Shown piece by piece: positions 42,801 to 50,357 of a DNA stretch of 64,000 nt. The stretch is taken from NCBI RefSeq assembly GCF_004354045.1, contig NZ_SMRT01000012.1, positions 1-64,000 of the forward strand. The letters run 5' to 3'. Source of the DNA: Paenibacillus piri (GTDB lineage Bacteria > Bacillota > Bacilli > Paenibacillales > NBRC-103111). The notes beneath the pieces were generated by a model. The model was not told the DNA's origin. It worked only from the letters and a program-made list of their open reading frames with translations, and made no database searches. Each line of letters opens with the position of its first letter. Positions within the stretch are counted from its first letter, which is position 1. The position numbers and the translations under genes were made by a program.

Positions 42801-43603
42801 GGAGCGAAGATGTATTGGCGGCTGAGGTTTTTGCCGAATGGGTGACGGAAATCGATTACGCCGGCTGGCTGGAAGCGGATATGCAGGTGTTGCGCGAGAT
42901 GCTCGGCGATCAATTCGCCGATGAGACCGAGACGGTCGCTGTGAAGAAGACGAAGCTGCTCCATCTCCAGCGCAAGGTCGCCGAGCTGTTCCGCGCCTCC
43001 GAGGGAGCGTGGATTGTCGACGAGTTGAAGCGGCTCCATCATAAGCCGCTCCGCGATCTGCTGGCGATCTACCCGGACTACGTCCAGCGGCTGGCAGCCA
43101 AACTCGGTAAGTCGGTGTATCCTGTAACAGTCGCTGGCGGCGAATTCACGGTCGATCACGAACGATATGTACCGCTTGCCTGCGCACTTAGCCATGTGTT
43201 TGCCAACATGGTCGATCACGGCATCGAGACGCCGGAGGATCGCGCTTCGATCGGTAAGGACAAGTTTGGCACAATATCTTGCCATATCGGAGAGAGCGAT
43301 GGTCAGGTGACGATCGTGATTGCCAATGACGGCAGCGTCATCGATACGGCAGACATCCGGCGCATCGCGCTCGGCAGAGGGCTGGCGTCCGCCGAGGATT
43401 TTGATGCGGCCAGCCGCGCCGAGCAGCTTCGTTATCTTTTCCACGAGTCGTTCTCGACAAAACGGGTTGTCAGCCACGTATCCGGCCGCGGCTTCGGTTT
43501 GAGCGCGGTTAAGCATGCGATAGATGCGCTGCATGGCGACTATGCTGTCGTAAGCGACGCCGAACAAGGAACGATATTTCGCTTTACATTGCCGATTCAA
43601 TAA
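39833..43603 (+). CDS. 7TM hybrid histidine kinase with receiver and a second CheA-like kinase module
   Basis: GTG start after TAGGTGGGG, 30 bases past the exporter. Order: seven TM helices (1-225, histidine-kinase 7TM type), PAS-like (~230-335), HisKA (DDFLANTSHELRTPLHGIIG), HATPase (NIIGNAIKFT, ADTGIGI, GGTGLGLSISKKL), receiver (~620-735, LILLDVMMPRMSGYE), PAS-like, an HPt-like helix with YVHTLKGNFAQLD (His), and a CheA-type ATPase (LSHVFANMVDHGIETPEDR, SGRGFGLSAVKHAI). Two kinase cores in one chain are unusual. The membrane sensor and operon place point to sensing of the exported peptide; that is inference. Confidence 0.9.
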   Translation: MVNITVATILSVALLITLFLAVFTLMYCQSSKKVYFILLSVSVFLFVLGYLLEVTATSSNGGLTATKVMYLGAAFFSPLFLLFAADYCEVRISKPLVLFPLLLIPSIVVLLVWTSEYHTLIYSSYYFILDAPIHHLEMEPGKLYYLNHGFALLCMIVTSGILIHRLIHWGKRYRLQLLLLVLGAFTPVIANFLYVVKLNVFGINYTPVSLVVLNLLFFINIIRYDLFDILPQASSMALNSIKEAFVLIDKDMLFLSANPAAYLVMPGLSNLHKGREITGISEWPPELTKLTDHRNADIRFSVRTDTERFYGASVSAVFTKKKEMEGWIILIQDITLNEENVALQRLDKLKDDFLANTSHELRTPLHGIIGITESLAAGAAGPLPERALNHIAMIGASGKRLASLVDDILDFSRLRHEEIVLRRQAVDMHQSVEVVTMVLRPLWQAKSLRLENKLPVNCYVDGDEGRIHQVLYNIIGNAIKFTTEGSIEVTAERTTLGWTMRVADTGIGIAPEQQQLIFESFAQGSGSIARDYGGTGLGLSISKKLVELHGGSLTVASVIGEGTTFSFELPAAELPQESELKTSLLADGSRQMPLIEEELASEVQEEAATLAQVDNAVIAARDNTDLSIAAAPSPTCILVVDDEPVNLQVLDNFLTMEGYRVAQASSAFQALALIQDGLKPDLILLDVMMPRMSGYELSQKLRLDYATRSQLPILLLTARGLTADLVEGFSSGANDYLSKPISRQELLARVKLHLQLAQWNSSLENEVLQRTLAIRNLLDEAGQGFLSLAEDMLIMPEYSVECERLFGAELTGQLFAPLIYPADLTDRRFLEELLMQIIHEQDELQVAVLLSLLPGEVEIKGKHVELQYKKLGSEAGMPDRIMVIMTDISDRRQLEQTMDKERRMLRMVVRVVVHYAMFKELTEEYRRFATSGIREILAEDATMEERINEMMRYVHTLKGNFAQLDFIDVVEKLHAFETQLLEWRKRMEGGSEDVLAAEVFAEWVTEIDYAGWLEADMQVLREMLGDQFADETETVAVKKTKLLHLQRKVAELFRASEGAWIVDELKRLHHKPLRDLLAIYPDYVQRLAAKLGKSVYPVTVAGGEFTVDHERYVPLACALSHVFANMVDHGIETPEDRASIGKDKFGTISCHIGESDGQVTIVIANDGSVIDTADIRRIALGRGLASAEDFDAASRAEQLRYLFHESFSTKRVVSHVSGRGFGLSAVKHAIDALHGDYAVVSDAEQGTIFRFTLPIQ

Positions 43604-43629
43604 CTTCAATTCTGAGGAGTGTGAGACCA

Positions 43630-44448
43630 ATGGCGATGATTTTGATTGTCGACGATTCTTCGATTATGAGACGCAGCCTGCGCGAGATTCTCGAAGAGAG
43701 CGGCCACGAGGTGGTGGCCGAAGCGCAGGATTGCGAGGAGGCGCTTGAATTGTACCGCAGCCACAGAGTCGATCTGGTGACGATGGACATTCAGATGCCC
43801 GGCAAAAGCGGAATAGAAGCGGTGCGGATGATCAAAGAGTTCGATTCTCAAGCGCGCATCATGATGATCAGCTCGGTCGAGCAGCGCAACTTGATCTACG
43901 AAGCGATTAAGTTCGGCGCAAAGCATTATATCGTTAAGCCGTTTACCAGAGAGAAAGTGAATGAGGTCATTAAGTCAATTTTGCCGGAGTCGTTGGTTTC
44001 CGTTCCAACATCGTCTGCGAAGGAGACTAGCCGTCAGGCCTCGAAGGACCCCGATGCGGATAAGGCGGCCAACAATTCCAAATCTAAGACTGCGTATGAG
44101 AAAATCGTCGATCCGCAAGCGATCGGTTTGCCGTTCGACGTCAGCATGGAGAGTGGCAAGATCATCTTTACGCTGTACAAATATGTAACGGAGCAAACGC
44201 TGCCGTACTTGGCAGGGTGTCTGCAAGGTTTGCTGCATATCTATAACGCCAAATATGTTATTGTACTGGAAAAAGTATCGGTGTCGCAGGACGCCGCGCT
44301 GCTGCCGATCATCGACTTCATCCGCATCGAGCGCAACCGCCGAGGCACGATCGCCGTCGTCGCTGAAGACAACAACCAGTATATTGTACTGAAATCCAAA
44401 CTGAATACCGAAGTGTACAAGTCTGTGAAGGAGATCAGCTGGTATTAA
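43630..44448 (+). CDS. response regulator with unassigned C-terminal domain
   Basis: ATG 43630 follows GAGGAG; the GTG at 43621 is too close. The receiver (residues 1-120) is CheY-like: ILIVDDSSIMRRSLREIL, phospho-Asp in LVTMDIQMPGKSGIE, MISSVEQ, YIVKPFT. A polar linker (125-165) leads to a ~105-residue domain (ESGKIIFTLYKYVTEQ, NAKYVIVLEKVSVSQD, RRGTIAVVAEDNNQYIVLKS) with the alternating beta-alpha look of STAS domains. No DNA-binding domain is seen. It is the likely partner of the kinase just upstream. Confidence 0.85.
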   Translation: MAMILIVDDSSIMRRSLREILEESGHEVVAEAQDCEEALELYRSHRVDLVTMDIQMPGKSGIEAVRMIKEFDSQARIMMISSVEQRNLIYEAIKFGAKHYIVKPFTREKVNEVIKSILPESLVSVPTSSAKETSRQASKDPDADKAANNSKSKTAYEKIVDPQAIGLPFDVSMESGKIIFTLYKYVTEQTLPYLAGCLQGLLHIYNAKYVIVLEKVSVSQDAALLPIIDFIRIERNRRGTIAVVAEDNNQYIVLKSKLNTEVYKSVKEISWY

Positions 44449-44462
44449 TACATCACTTGCAA

Positions 44463-44505
44463 ATGGCATTGAAATCTATCGCTTTGATCTGTATCGTCGA
44501 GTGGA
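44463..44505 (+). repeat. diverged piece of the 201-bp unit
   Basis: GGCATTGAAATCTATCGCTT and ATCGTCGAGTGG match the unit's GGCATGGAAATCTACCGCTA and ATCGTCGAGTAA with several changes. Weak but in the same order and spacing. Confidence 0.4.
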
Positions 44506-44750
44506 CTATTCTCTTACATTGGATTTCATCGAACTTCCATTTAGTTCTTGACCAATCATCATTTATGGCAATAACATTATATAATGAATGCTGAATACCG
44601 AGAACGCCGACGATTGTCTTATTCGTATTATTACTTGTCCTGCAACCGTTGCCGATCAGGTTTTCATTTTCTGAGTTGACACATTCCGATTTCATATGAT
44701 AGCATTCGTTGCATCTAGATCAGTACATTCTATATTTATAACAAGTGTGA

Positions 44751-44791
44751 AGCACACACGTGTCCGATTCAAGGAGCGTGTGTGCTTTTTT
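44751..44791 (+). terminator. terminator
   Basis: AGCACACACG / CGTGTGTGCT stem with six T. Confidence 0.7.
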
Positions 44792-44824
44792 CATCGAAAA
44801 TTCGGTGGTGACAGGTGATCAGAT

Positions 44825-45064
44825 ATGCAATATAGAAAGCGGAATCCCCGGAGCACTCCGTTTTACCGCTGTGTTGCCAATCATTGCGAGGAACTGGAAC
44901 ATGTCTCGGATGGCAGATATCAGCATCAGTACGGGTATTGGCGTCCTCATGTGATGAACGTCATCTACAAATATTTGGACTGTGGCGATTTGTATCAAGG
45001 CTTTGCCCGGGTGAAGTGTAATGACTGCTATTATGAATACCTGCTGCCGTTTTCCTGTAAGTGA
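44825..45064 (+). pseudogene. IS91-type transposase, N-terminal zinc-binding fragment
   Basis: WRPHVMNVIYKYLDCGDLYQ then GFARVKCNDCYYEYLLPFSC is the zinc-binding N-terminal domain of IS91/IS801-type (Y2, rolling-circle) transposases; the frame stops after FSCK, where FCPSC should follow. The catalytic domain is absent. Confidence 0.75.
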
Positions 45065-45382
45065 ATTAGAGGAACTGGTCAGGCTCATTCCATCGGAAGC
45101 GCACCTTGTCGCCGATGATGGAGCGATAAAAGACGTTTCCGTTATGGAGTTGAAACCACAGCAGGTCATCTTGATTAAACCAGGTGAGCGTATTCCTGTT
45201 GATGGCGTGATTAAGATCGGTCAATCCCCTGTAGATGAGTCACGGTGAATCCGTACCGGCCGTGAAGAAATCGGGAGACAAAGTCATTGGCGGAGCCATC
45301 AATGGGGAAGGCTCATTAACCGATACAGTACAAAATGAAGGCGGGGCAGGATATTTATCTCAAGTCATCAAAGATCACCCGT
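45063..45382 (+). pseudogene. P1B-type metal-transporting ATPase, internal fragment
   Basis: LVRLIPSEAHLVADDGAIKD, LKPQQVILIKPGERIPVDGV and IKIGQSPVDES are the actuator domain of CadA/ZntA/CopA-type pumps. After a frameshift at about 45240 it goes on as GESVPAVKKSGDKVIGGAIN and GEGSLTDTVQNEGG (T-G-E-S-x-P is the signature) and ends near 45382. Both ends of the gene are missing; metal specificity cannot be told. Confidence 0.85.
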
Positions 45383-45431
45383 GATCATGATTCCTAAAGA
45401 ACAAAGAACTTATATCAGAATAACGGTTTTG

Positions 45432-45666
45432 AGGCGATATGTTTTTAGATGGGGAGAAAAAATGAGAGATTATGCAATTGCACTAGGGGTTGGTTCTCTT
45501 TTTAATCATTCCTACCATCCCAATGGTCGTCTACACGAACAACTTGGAAGATATGTGCGTTGAGTTTACTGCTTTGCAGGATATTCCTTCAGGCGCTGAA
45601 ATCACTGTGAACTATAATCGAGACCTGAATGATAAATCACCCTTGTGGTACGAAGTGATTGAGTAA
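45432..45666 (+). pseudogene. SET-domain protein, frameshifted fragment
   Basis: YVFRWGEKMRDYAIALGVGS and LFNHSYHPN are in one frame; from about 45525 the next frame gives VYTNNLEDMCVEFTALQDIP, GAEITVNYN and a normal stop. G-S-x-x-N-H-S and E-x-T-x-N-Y are SET-domain motifs (protein-lysine methyltransferase fold). The N-terminal part is missing or replaced by the metal-pump fragment. Confidence 0.75.
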
Positions 45667-46005
45667 GCCGAAAAAGAAACGAAGCGCGATATTCTGGAAC
45701 AGGAACTCGCGGCGAAGAAGGTTGAACGCGCTGAAATAGAAACGCTGCAGCAGTATATCCCGAAATGGCGGGAAGTATTTGAGGCAGCGTCTATTGCAAA
45801 AAAGAAGATGATGCTTCGCACGATCATAGGTGGTATCCGTGTATACCGTGACCGGGTCGAGGTAATGTTTAAGCTCTGTATCAGCCGGTTCATCGATGCG
45901 ATGGGAAGCATCGAGGGGATGAAAACTCCTCGATTCGATGCCACGCAATATGGCAAAGTATTAATGGGCAGTGCCGTTACCGATGAATTGTATAAGAATG
46001 CTTAA
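45667..46005 (+). pseudogene. large serine recombinase, C-terminal fragment
   Basis: Directly after the SET stop the same frame reads ILEQELAAKKVERAEIETLQ, IPKWREVFEAASIAKKKMML and CISRFIDAMG. It parallels the end of the recombinase at 18705 (QKRIPIWRDVFRRSSIAKQK). The catalytic and DNA-binding parts are lost. A GCAGCTC / GAGCTG hairpin follows. It marks a former second integrative element. Confidence 0.8.
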
Positions 46006-46195
46006 TGTCTTGCAGCTCTCGCTGGTTTTGGGGGAGCTGTTTTCTTGATAAAACCAGAGATTATTTCCACATATCGCCAAACTGGGACTTTAGTATTATA
46101 ATAACTAAATGGAGATAGATTGATATTTTAGTGATATTGTTTGATCCGAGGTACTGTCGGAAAACTACAAATAAGCTGCAGGAGATTGGTTGCCT

Positions 46196-47431
46196 ATGTC
46201 AAATGAACATGAGCATTGGTTAGAGAAATCTAACCACACTCGACTAAAGCATCACATCCTTCAATTCTACTTAGAAAACTGGTCTAGAATATTAGCAGAT
46301 GCAAGCTTCCACAATAATCAAGAAGATATTTACTATATTGATGGCTTCGCTGGTCGAGGAGAGTTTCTCGATGGTGACCTTGGATCGCCCCTTATTGCAT
46401 TGGAGGAGATGGAGAAGGTTCAACGAAGCTTTAACGAACAGTATCCACATAAGCCCCTTCGGTTTCATATTATTAATATTGAGAACAATGAAGGTAACTT
46501 TTTCAAGCTTGAAGAGCTCAGAAGGAAAAATCGTACTTCTGTTAGTATTCAAAATCTACATGGGAATTTTCTGGTTGAAAGCAAAAAGGTGTTGCTTAGA
46601 GATTCTCTCAAGAAATGTGCTTGCTTTTGGTTTGTTGATCCGTTTTATGGCGCAAGGGACTTTTCTTTCGAACATGTGATCGATCTACTCTTTTTCCCTA
46701 ACGGTAGTAGACGTATTCGGAAAGAAGTACTCATTAATTTTATGACCTATAATATTGTGCGATTTATTAGATATGACAAAGAGCAGCCGTTCATTTTGAA
46801 GTTTCTAGGTGCCGCTAGTTATAATGAAGTTGTGGAATCTGGTAACTCTGTAAAGCTTGAGGAAGCAATTATCTCGTTCTATAAGTCGAAGCTAAGAGAT
46901 CAAGGTTTATTTGTACTAAGCCAGAGGATTCAATGCAAAGATCCTAAAGATCCTCATTCAGACCTAATATACTTCCATATGATACACTGTTCACATAGTG
47001 AACGTGCGCTATTAGAAATGAGAGAGTCTTTCGTAAAGGCTCAGGAACAAAAGAACACTTTTGAAAAAGAGCTAAATGGCGGGCAGATCGACCTATTTGA
47101 TCTAGAATTAATAGACCCAACCTACTTGGAGTATTCCAAACAGCAGCTTATAGACTTTATCAAGAACAACTTTGGACTTGGGAAATCTATTCTGTTACAT
47201 AAGATTTTTGTCATGACGCTACAAGAAGTACAGGTTTCTCACGGTGTCATCTGTGAAATGCTTCAAGAACTCTGGAAAGAAAACATTATAAAAGTCATCA
47301 ACCAGGATGGCACAAACAGAAGGAAGCCATTCAACAGAACAATTAAAGACTGGAAATCGATAGAGATTGTCTTATTAAAGGATAAAGCAACTCAGTCAGA
47401 ACCAATTGGAGAACAACTAACTCTCTTTTAG
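46196..47431 (+). CDS. tcmP: three-Cys-motif partner protein (TcmP)
   Basis: A ~411-residue TcmP-family protein: W-x-x-K-S-x-x-K-x-x-I-L start (WLEKSNHTRLKHHILQFYL), DIYYIDGFAGRGEF (the D-x-F-A-G-x-G motif, Rossmann-like methyltransferase-type), FWFVDPFYGARDF (D-P-F) and a C-terminal winged-helix region (FGLGKSILLHKIFVMTLQEV). Function is not known; it is almost always encoded with the Gp37/Gp68-type three-Cys protein, as here (27 bases on). ATG 46196 preferred over TTG 46190. Confidence 0.87.
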   Translation: MSNEHEHWLEKSNHTRLKHHILQFYLENWSRILADASFHNNQEDIYYIDGFAGRGEFLDGDLGSPLIALEEMEKVQRSFNEQYPHKPLRFHIINIENNEGNFFKLEELRRKNRTSVSIQNLHGNFLVESKKVLLRDSLKKCACFWFVDPFYGARDFSFEHVIDLLFFPNGSRRIRKEVLINFMTYNIVRFIRYDKEQPFILKFLGAASYNEVVESGNSVKLEEAIISFYKSKLRDQGLFVLSQRIQCKDPKDPHSDLIYFHMIHCSHSERALLEMRESFVKAQEQKNTFEKELNGGQIDLFDLELIDPTYLEYSKQQLIDFIKNNFGLGKSILLHKIFVMTLQEVQVSHGVICEMLQELWKENIIKVINQDGTNRRKPFNRTIKDWKSIEIVLLKDKATQSEPIGEQLTLF

Positions 47432-47458
47432 TAAAGTATAACTAAGGATGGAGACAAA

Positions 47459-48163
47459 ATGTCTGAAACAAAGATTGAATGGACAGACATGACATGGAAT
47501 CCGACCACTGGCTGCAGTAAAGTTAGTGAGGGATGTAAAAATTGTTATGCTGAACGCATGGCTAAGCGATTAAAGGCTATGGGTAATCCTCGGTATTTGA
47601 GAGGTTTTGAACCTCAGGAACATTATGATGCACTTTCTATACCGTATACATGGAAAAAACCAAAAAGAGTTTTTGTTAACTCAATGTCCGATCTATTTCA
47701 CGATGAAATATCTGATGAGTTTATTGCTCAGGTATTTGATGTAATGAACAAGACCCCGTTACATACTTATCAGATCTTAACAAAGCGACCACAAAGAGCT
47801 GTTCAAATGGCAGATTGCTTAAACTGGTCTGATAACATCTGGATGGGAACAAGTGTTGAAAATTCTCGTGTTGTAGGAAGAATTGATGAACTTAGGGAAG
47901 TACCCGCAAGAGTACGATTTTTATCGTGTGAACCACTAATTGGTGCGCTAGAAGCGATGAATCTCCAAGAAATTCATTGGGTAATTGTAGGTGGAGAATC
48001 CGGACCGGGTGCTCGACCAATGGATGCCAACTGGGTTCGGTCAATTTTGAATCAATGTCAAGCTGCTGAGGTTCCGTTCTTTTTCAAGCAGTGGGGTGGA
48101 GTAATGAAACATAAAAATGGAAGACTACTCGATGGTCGAGAATGGAATGAGTTCCCACAATAA
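47459..48163 (+). CDS. phage Gp37/Gp68-family three-Cys protein (DUF5131)
   Basis: A 234-residue protein with WTDMTWNPTTGCSKVSEGCK and NCYAERMAKRL: Cys at C-x6-C-x2-C, the named three-Cys motif, radical-SAM-like in look but not the CxxxCxxC form. Further family motifs are RVFVNSMSDLFHD, LTKRPQR, WMGTSVEN, FLSCEPLIG, VIVGGESGPGARPM and FFFKQWGG. All are intact. The family occurs in phages and mobile elements with TcmP. An Fe-S enzyme is inferred; the substrate is unknown. Confidence 0.9.
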   Translation: MSETKIEWTDMTWNPTTGCSKVSEGCKNCYAERMAKRLKAMGNPRYLRGFEPQEHYDALSIPYTWKKPKRVFVNSMSDLFHDEISDEFIAQVFDVMNKTPLHTYQILTKRPQRAVQMADCLNWSDNIWMGTSVENSRVVGRIDELREVPARVRFLSCEPLIGALEAMNLQEIHWVIVGGESGPGARPMDANWVRSILNQCQAAEVPFFFKQWGGVMKHKNGRLLDGREWNEFPQ

Positions 48164-48196
48164 TGGAATCTGGTATCCAGATTCCATTATTGTTAT
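48162..48196 (+). terminator. terminator of the TcmP operon
   Basis: AATGGAATCTGG-TAT-CCAGATTCCATT, perfect 12-base stem. Confidence 0.75.
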
Positions 48197-48232
48197 CGAG
48201 AAATCTTTCCATAATATTGGGGCGACTTACTA

Positions 48233-48792
48233 GTGGCTGAAGATTTATATAATCTTTTTATATCAGGTGATGAAACTGCTTGGGAATCAGATGCGAAAAT
48301 TTATGATGTAGATCGTTGTTTACGTGAATATACTGAGAAGGATATTTTTGAAAGGTTCGGTAAGTTGGGCAAGGAAGAAATTAGTGAGATAAAAAAGCTC
48401 CCTTGTATATTTGCATACGAAGATCATTGCCAAAAGGATGCTAGCATTGGTTACATCACTGATATTTTAGTACGGCAGGTTGGTGTAAAAATTACCTTTC
48501 AAAAATTACGCCAACCCGATTTTTTGACTGAAAAATGGTTTGAGCGTTTTCTTGAACAAACGAAAAAGAAGAAACCTAATCCGTTTCTTGAGAATGTCCG
48601 GTTTGAGCATGTGGAGGAAGGATTGTGTTGTCAAATGATGCATATCGGAAGTTTTGAAGATGAACCGAAAGCTTTGCTCGAATGGAAGCGTTCTGTGCAG
48701 AGAATGGTTATAGCCGTACCAGCAAAATTCATCTGGAGATTTATTTGTCAGATCCTCGAAAGACTAAACCGGAAATGCTAAAAACGTGTTAA
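48233..48792 (+). pseudogene. chimeric gene: unknown N-terminal domain fused to a frameshifted GyrI-like domain
   Basis: The first ~95 residues (MAEDLYNLFISGDETAWESD, CLREYTEKDIFERFG, LPCIFAYEDH) are a small conserved protein of unknown function. From KLRQPDFLTEKWFERFLEQ it reads as a GyrI-like small-molecule-binding domain (KKKPNPFLENVRFEHVEEGL, CQMMHIGSFEDEP). Near 48680 a frameshift occurs; the true continuation FARMEAFCAENGYSRTSKIH, LEIYLSDPRKTKPEMLKT is in the next frame and ends at 48792, short of the usual VLRYxV end. Likely a recombination product. Confidence 0.7.
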
Positions 48793-48858
48793 GATTTCTT
48801 GTGAAGAAATGATTATTCTCACCCAAAGACAAATTGGAGCAGTGTAATCGACAATTGT

Positions 48859-48914
48859 GGTAGAGCGCATCGCTGGCAGCGATGAGGTCAGGGGTTCGAT
48901 CCCCCTAGGCTCCA
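48859..48914 (+). repeat. tRNA-Ala(GGC) 3'-half fragment, copy E
   Basis: Identical over its length to copy A (GGTAGAGCGC to GGCTCCA). The flank GGAGCAGTGTAATCGACAAT keeps GGAGC, which could pair with GCTCC, but the D stem is still missing. Confidence 0.8.
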
Positions 48915-49113
48915 TATAACGATTAAAAGCACCCTTCGGGGTGCTTTTTCGTTTTGGAGCCGAGTGCCGGAGCGAACCCCTGACGAAGGGGGCAGACCGC
49001 GCGGAGGGAGCGAAGCGAGTGAGCACGGCATGGAAATCTACCGCTAAGATCGTCATCGTCGAGTAAGCTTCTCCGTAAGTTAAATCAGGATATCCATATC
49101 CCCCTAGGCTCCA
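48911..49113. repeat. single 199-bp repeat unit, copy E
   Basis: One full unit from TCCA 48911 to TCCA 49110-49113, with the AAAGCACCC-TTCG-GGGTGCTTTTT hairpin. It lies ~28 kb from array 1 yet is nearly identical, showing recent spread or gene conversion. Confidence 0.85.
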
Positions 49114-49236
49114 AACACAAACGTTAAACGCTTCAGGTTGTCAACGTCGTGCGCAAACAGACATTGCACTGTCCCATGATCTGCTTGCGAATGAACTCGT
49201 TTCATAAACTTTTTGCGAGAAAAATCGAAAAATAAC

Positions 49237-49267
49237 TTGACATTGGAGTTGACTCCAATGATATTTT
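49237..49267 (+). promoter_or_regulatory. MerR-type promoter with 19-base spacer
   Basis: TTGACA (49237) and TATTTT (49262) are 19 bases apart, with the palindrome ATTGGAGT-TG-ACTCCAAT (49242-49259) in the spacer: the standard MerR operator-promoter. ATG follows the -10 box by six bases. Confidence 0.8.
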
Positions 49268-49273
49268 AAATTC

Positions 49274-49747
49274 ATGGAAAAACTTTATTCTATACAAGAG
49301 GTTTCGCAACTACTTGGGATACCGAAGGATACGCTTCGGTACTATGACCGGATAGGGATCGTCTCGCCTTCCCGGGGAAACAATCGGTACCGCAAGTATT
49401 CGAAGGACGACCTCATCGACTTGATGAATATTCAGATCATGCAGTATGCGGACTTTTCTCTTGATGAAATCAGGGGAAAGTTTGGTTTCCGCAAGATGGA
49501 AAATATCGACCCCGCTTACTGCGAAGAGGTTGCCGCATTCCTCGATGCCAAGAACGCAGAAACGCGCAAGAAGATTGCTCATCTGGAAAAGGTCAGTCGG
49601 CTGCTCGACGTCGCAGCCGAAACGCTAAGGGACTTTAATAACAAAAGCGACCAACGCCTGGCAGAGATCGTCCGTGAGATGTACAAGGATATCCGAAAGA
49701 CGGAATCGGGAATTTCCAAGGAAGGTTGTGGTGAACATGAAGGTTAG
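49274..49747 (+). CDS. MerR-family transcriptional regulator
   Basis: A 157-residue MerR protein: YSIQEVSQLLGIPKDTLRYY is the HTH; DRIGIVSPSRGNNRYRKYS is the wing; then a dimerisation coiled coil (residues 85-130). The only Cys residues (in YCEE and GCGEHEG) do not form a known metal-binding set, so a small-molecule effector is more likely. It overlaps the membrane protein gene downstream and likely controls both genes by bending the promoter at 49237. No ribosome binding site fits; probably leaderless. Confidence 0.9.
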   Translation: MEKLYSIQEVSQLLGIPKDTLRYYDRIGIVSPSRGNNRYRKYSKDDLIDLMNIQIMQYADFSLDEIRGKFGFRKMENIDPAYCEEVAAFLDAKNAETRKKIAHLEKVSRLLDVAAETLRDFNNKSDQRLAEIVREMYKDIRKTESGISKEGCGEHEG

Positions 49748-50162
49748 GAATATTTATTATCTGATTGCAGGCGTCCTTGCGATGCTGTTTTCCGTCACGC
49801 ACGCATGGAACGGACAATCCGCTGTATTGCCGACGCTCGACATTGAGGCGATATCCGTGGGTACCCGGACAGTATTCACGTATGTCTGGCACATCATCTC
49901 GGGGGAAAATCTGGTCTTCGGCATCGCTTTTATTTTGATGTCATTCCAAACCGAACGATCAAAGATCCAGTTTGCCGCATGGTTGATCGCGGCGATCCTG
50001 ATTGTCCGACTGATGGTAATTATTGGTGTAACATCATTGCTTGACGTATCGGGGCTTACGGGTACGCTTATGGATTCGATTGTCATTATAATCTATGTCG
50101 CCCTCATCATACTGGGCACAAGAATGAAGAAAAAGCAGTACGATGGTCAGCAACAACAGTGA
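49737..50162 (+). CDS. four-helix integral membrane protein
   Basis: ATG 49737 overlaps merR by 11 bases (GGTTGTGGTG upstream), a coupled start. The 141-residue protein has four hydrophobic helices (YYLIAGVLAMLFSVTHAW, VWHIISGENLVFGIAFILM, FAAWLIAAILIVRLMVIIG, SIVIIIYVALIILGTRM) and a charged, Gln-rich tail. I do not know the family. It is the presumed output of the adjacent MerR regulator. Confidence 0.75.
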   Translation: MKVRNIYYLIAGVLAMLFSVTHAWNGQSAVLPTLDIEAISVGTRTVFTYVWHIISGENLVFGIAFILMSFQTERSKIQFAAWLIAAILIVRLMVIIGVTSLLDVSGLTGTLMDSIVIIIYVALIILGTRMKKKQYDGQQQQ

Positions 50163-50357
50163 CCGAGATTTCCGAATTGTCTTAGCGTAGCAAACATTCC
50201 GCCAATAAATGGCGAAGATAACCGATACATTTGTAAGGATTATGTGATGAGGTTTACCGATGGATGATGAGTATAAGCTAAGCATAAGCTAAGTACATGC
50301 CAGTTTTGCTTCGGAAAAGTGGCGCTTTCTGCCTCACAAAACTTTTTTAGGGTAATT

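Larger units (their letters stand above)
44449..44824. other. intergenic region after the kinase operon
   Basis: Holds a diverged piece of the 201-bp unit (44463-44505) and a terminator (44751-44791). No gene was seen. Confidence 0.45.

Noticed and set aside
42302..43630. 442-residue minus-strand ORF
   Set aside because: It lies fully inside the hybrid kinase gene on the opposite strand, in GC-rich sequence, and shows no family features; the plus-strand frame has clear domains throughout.
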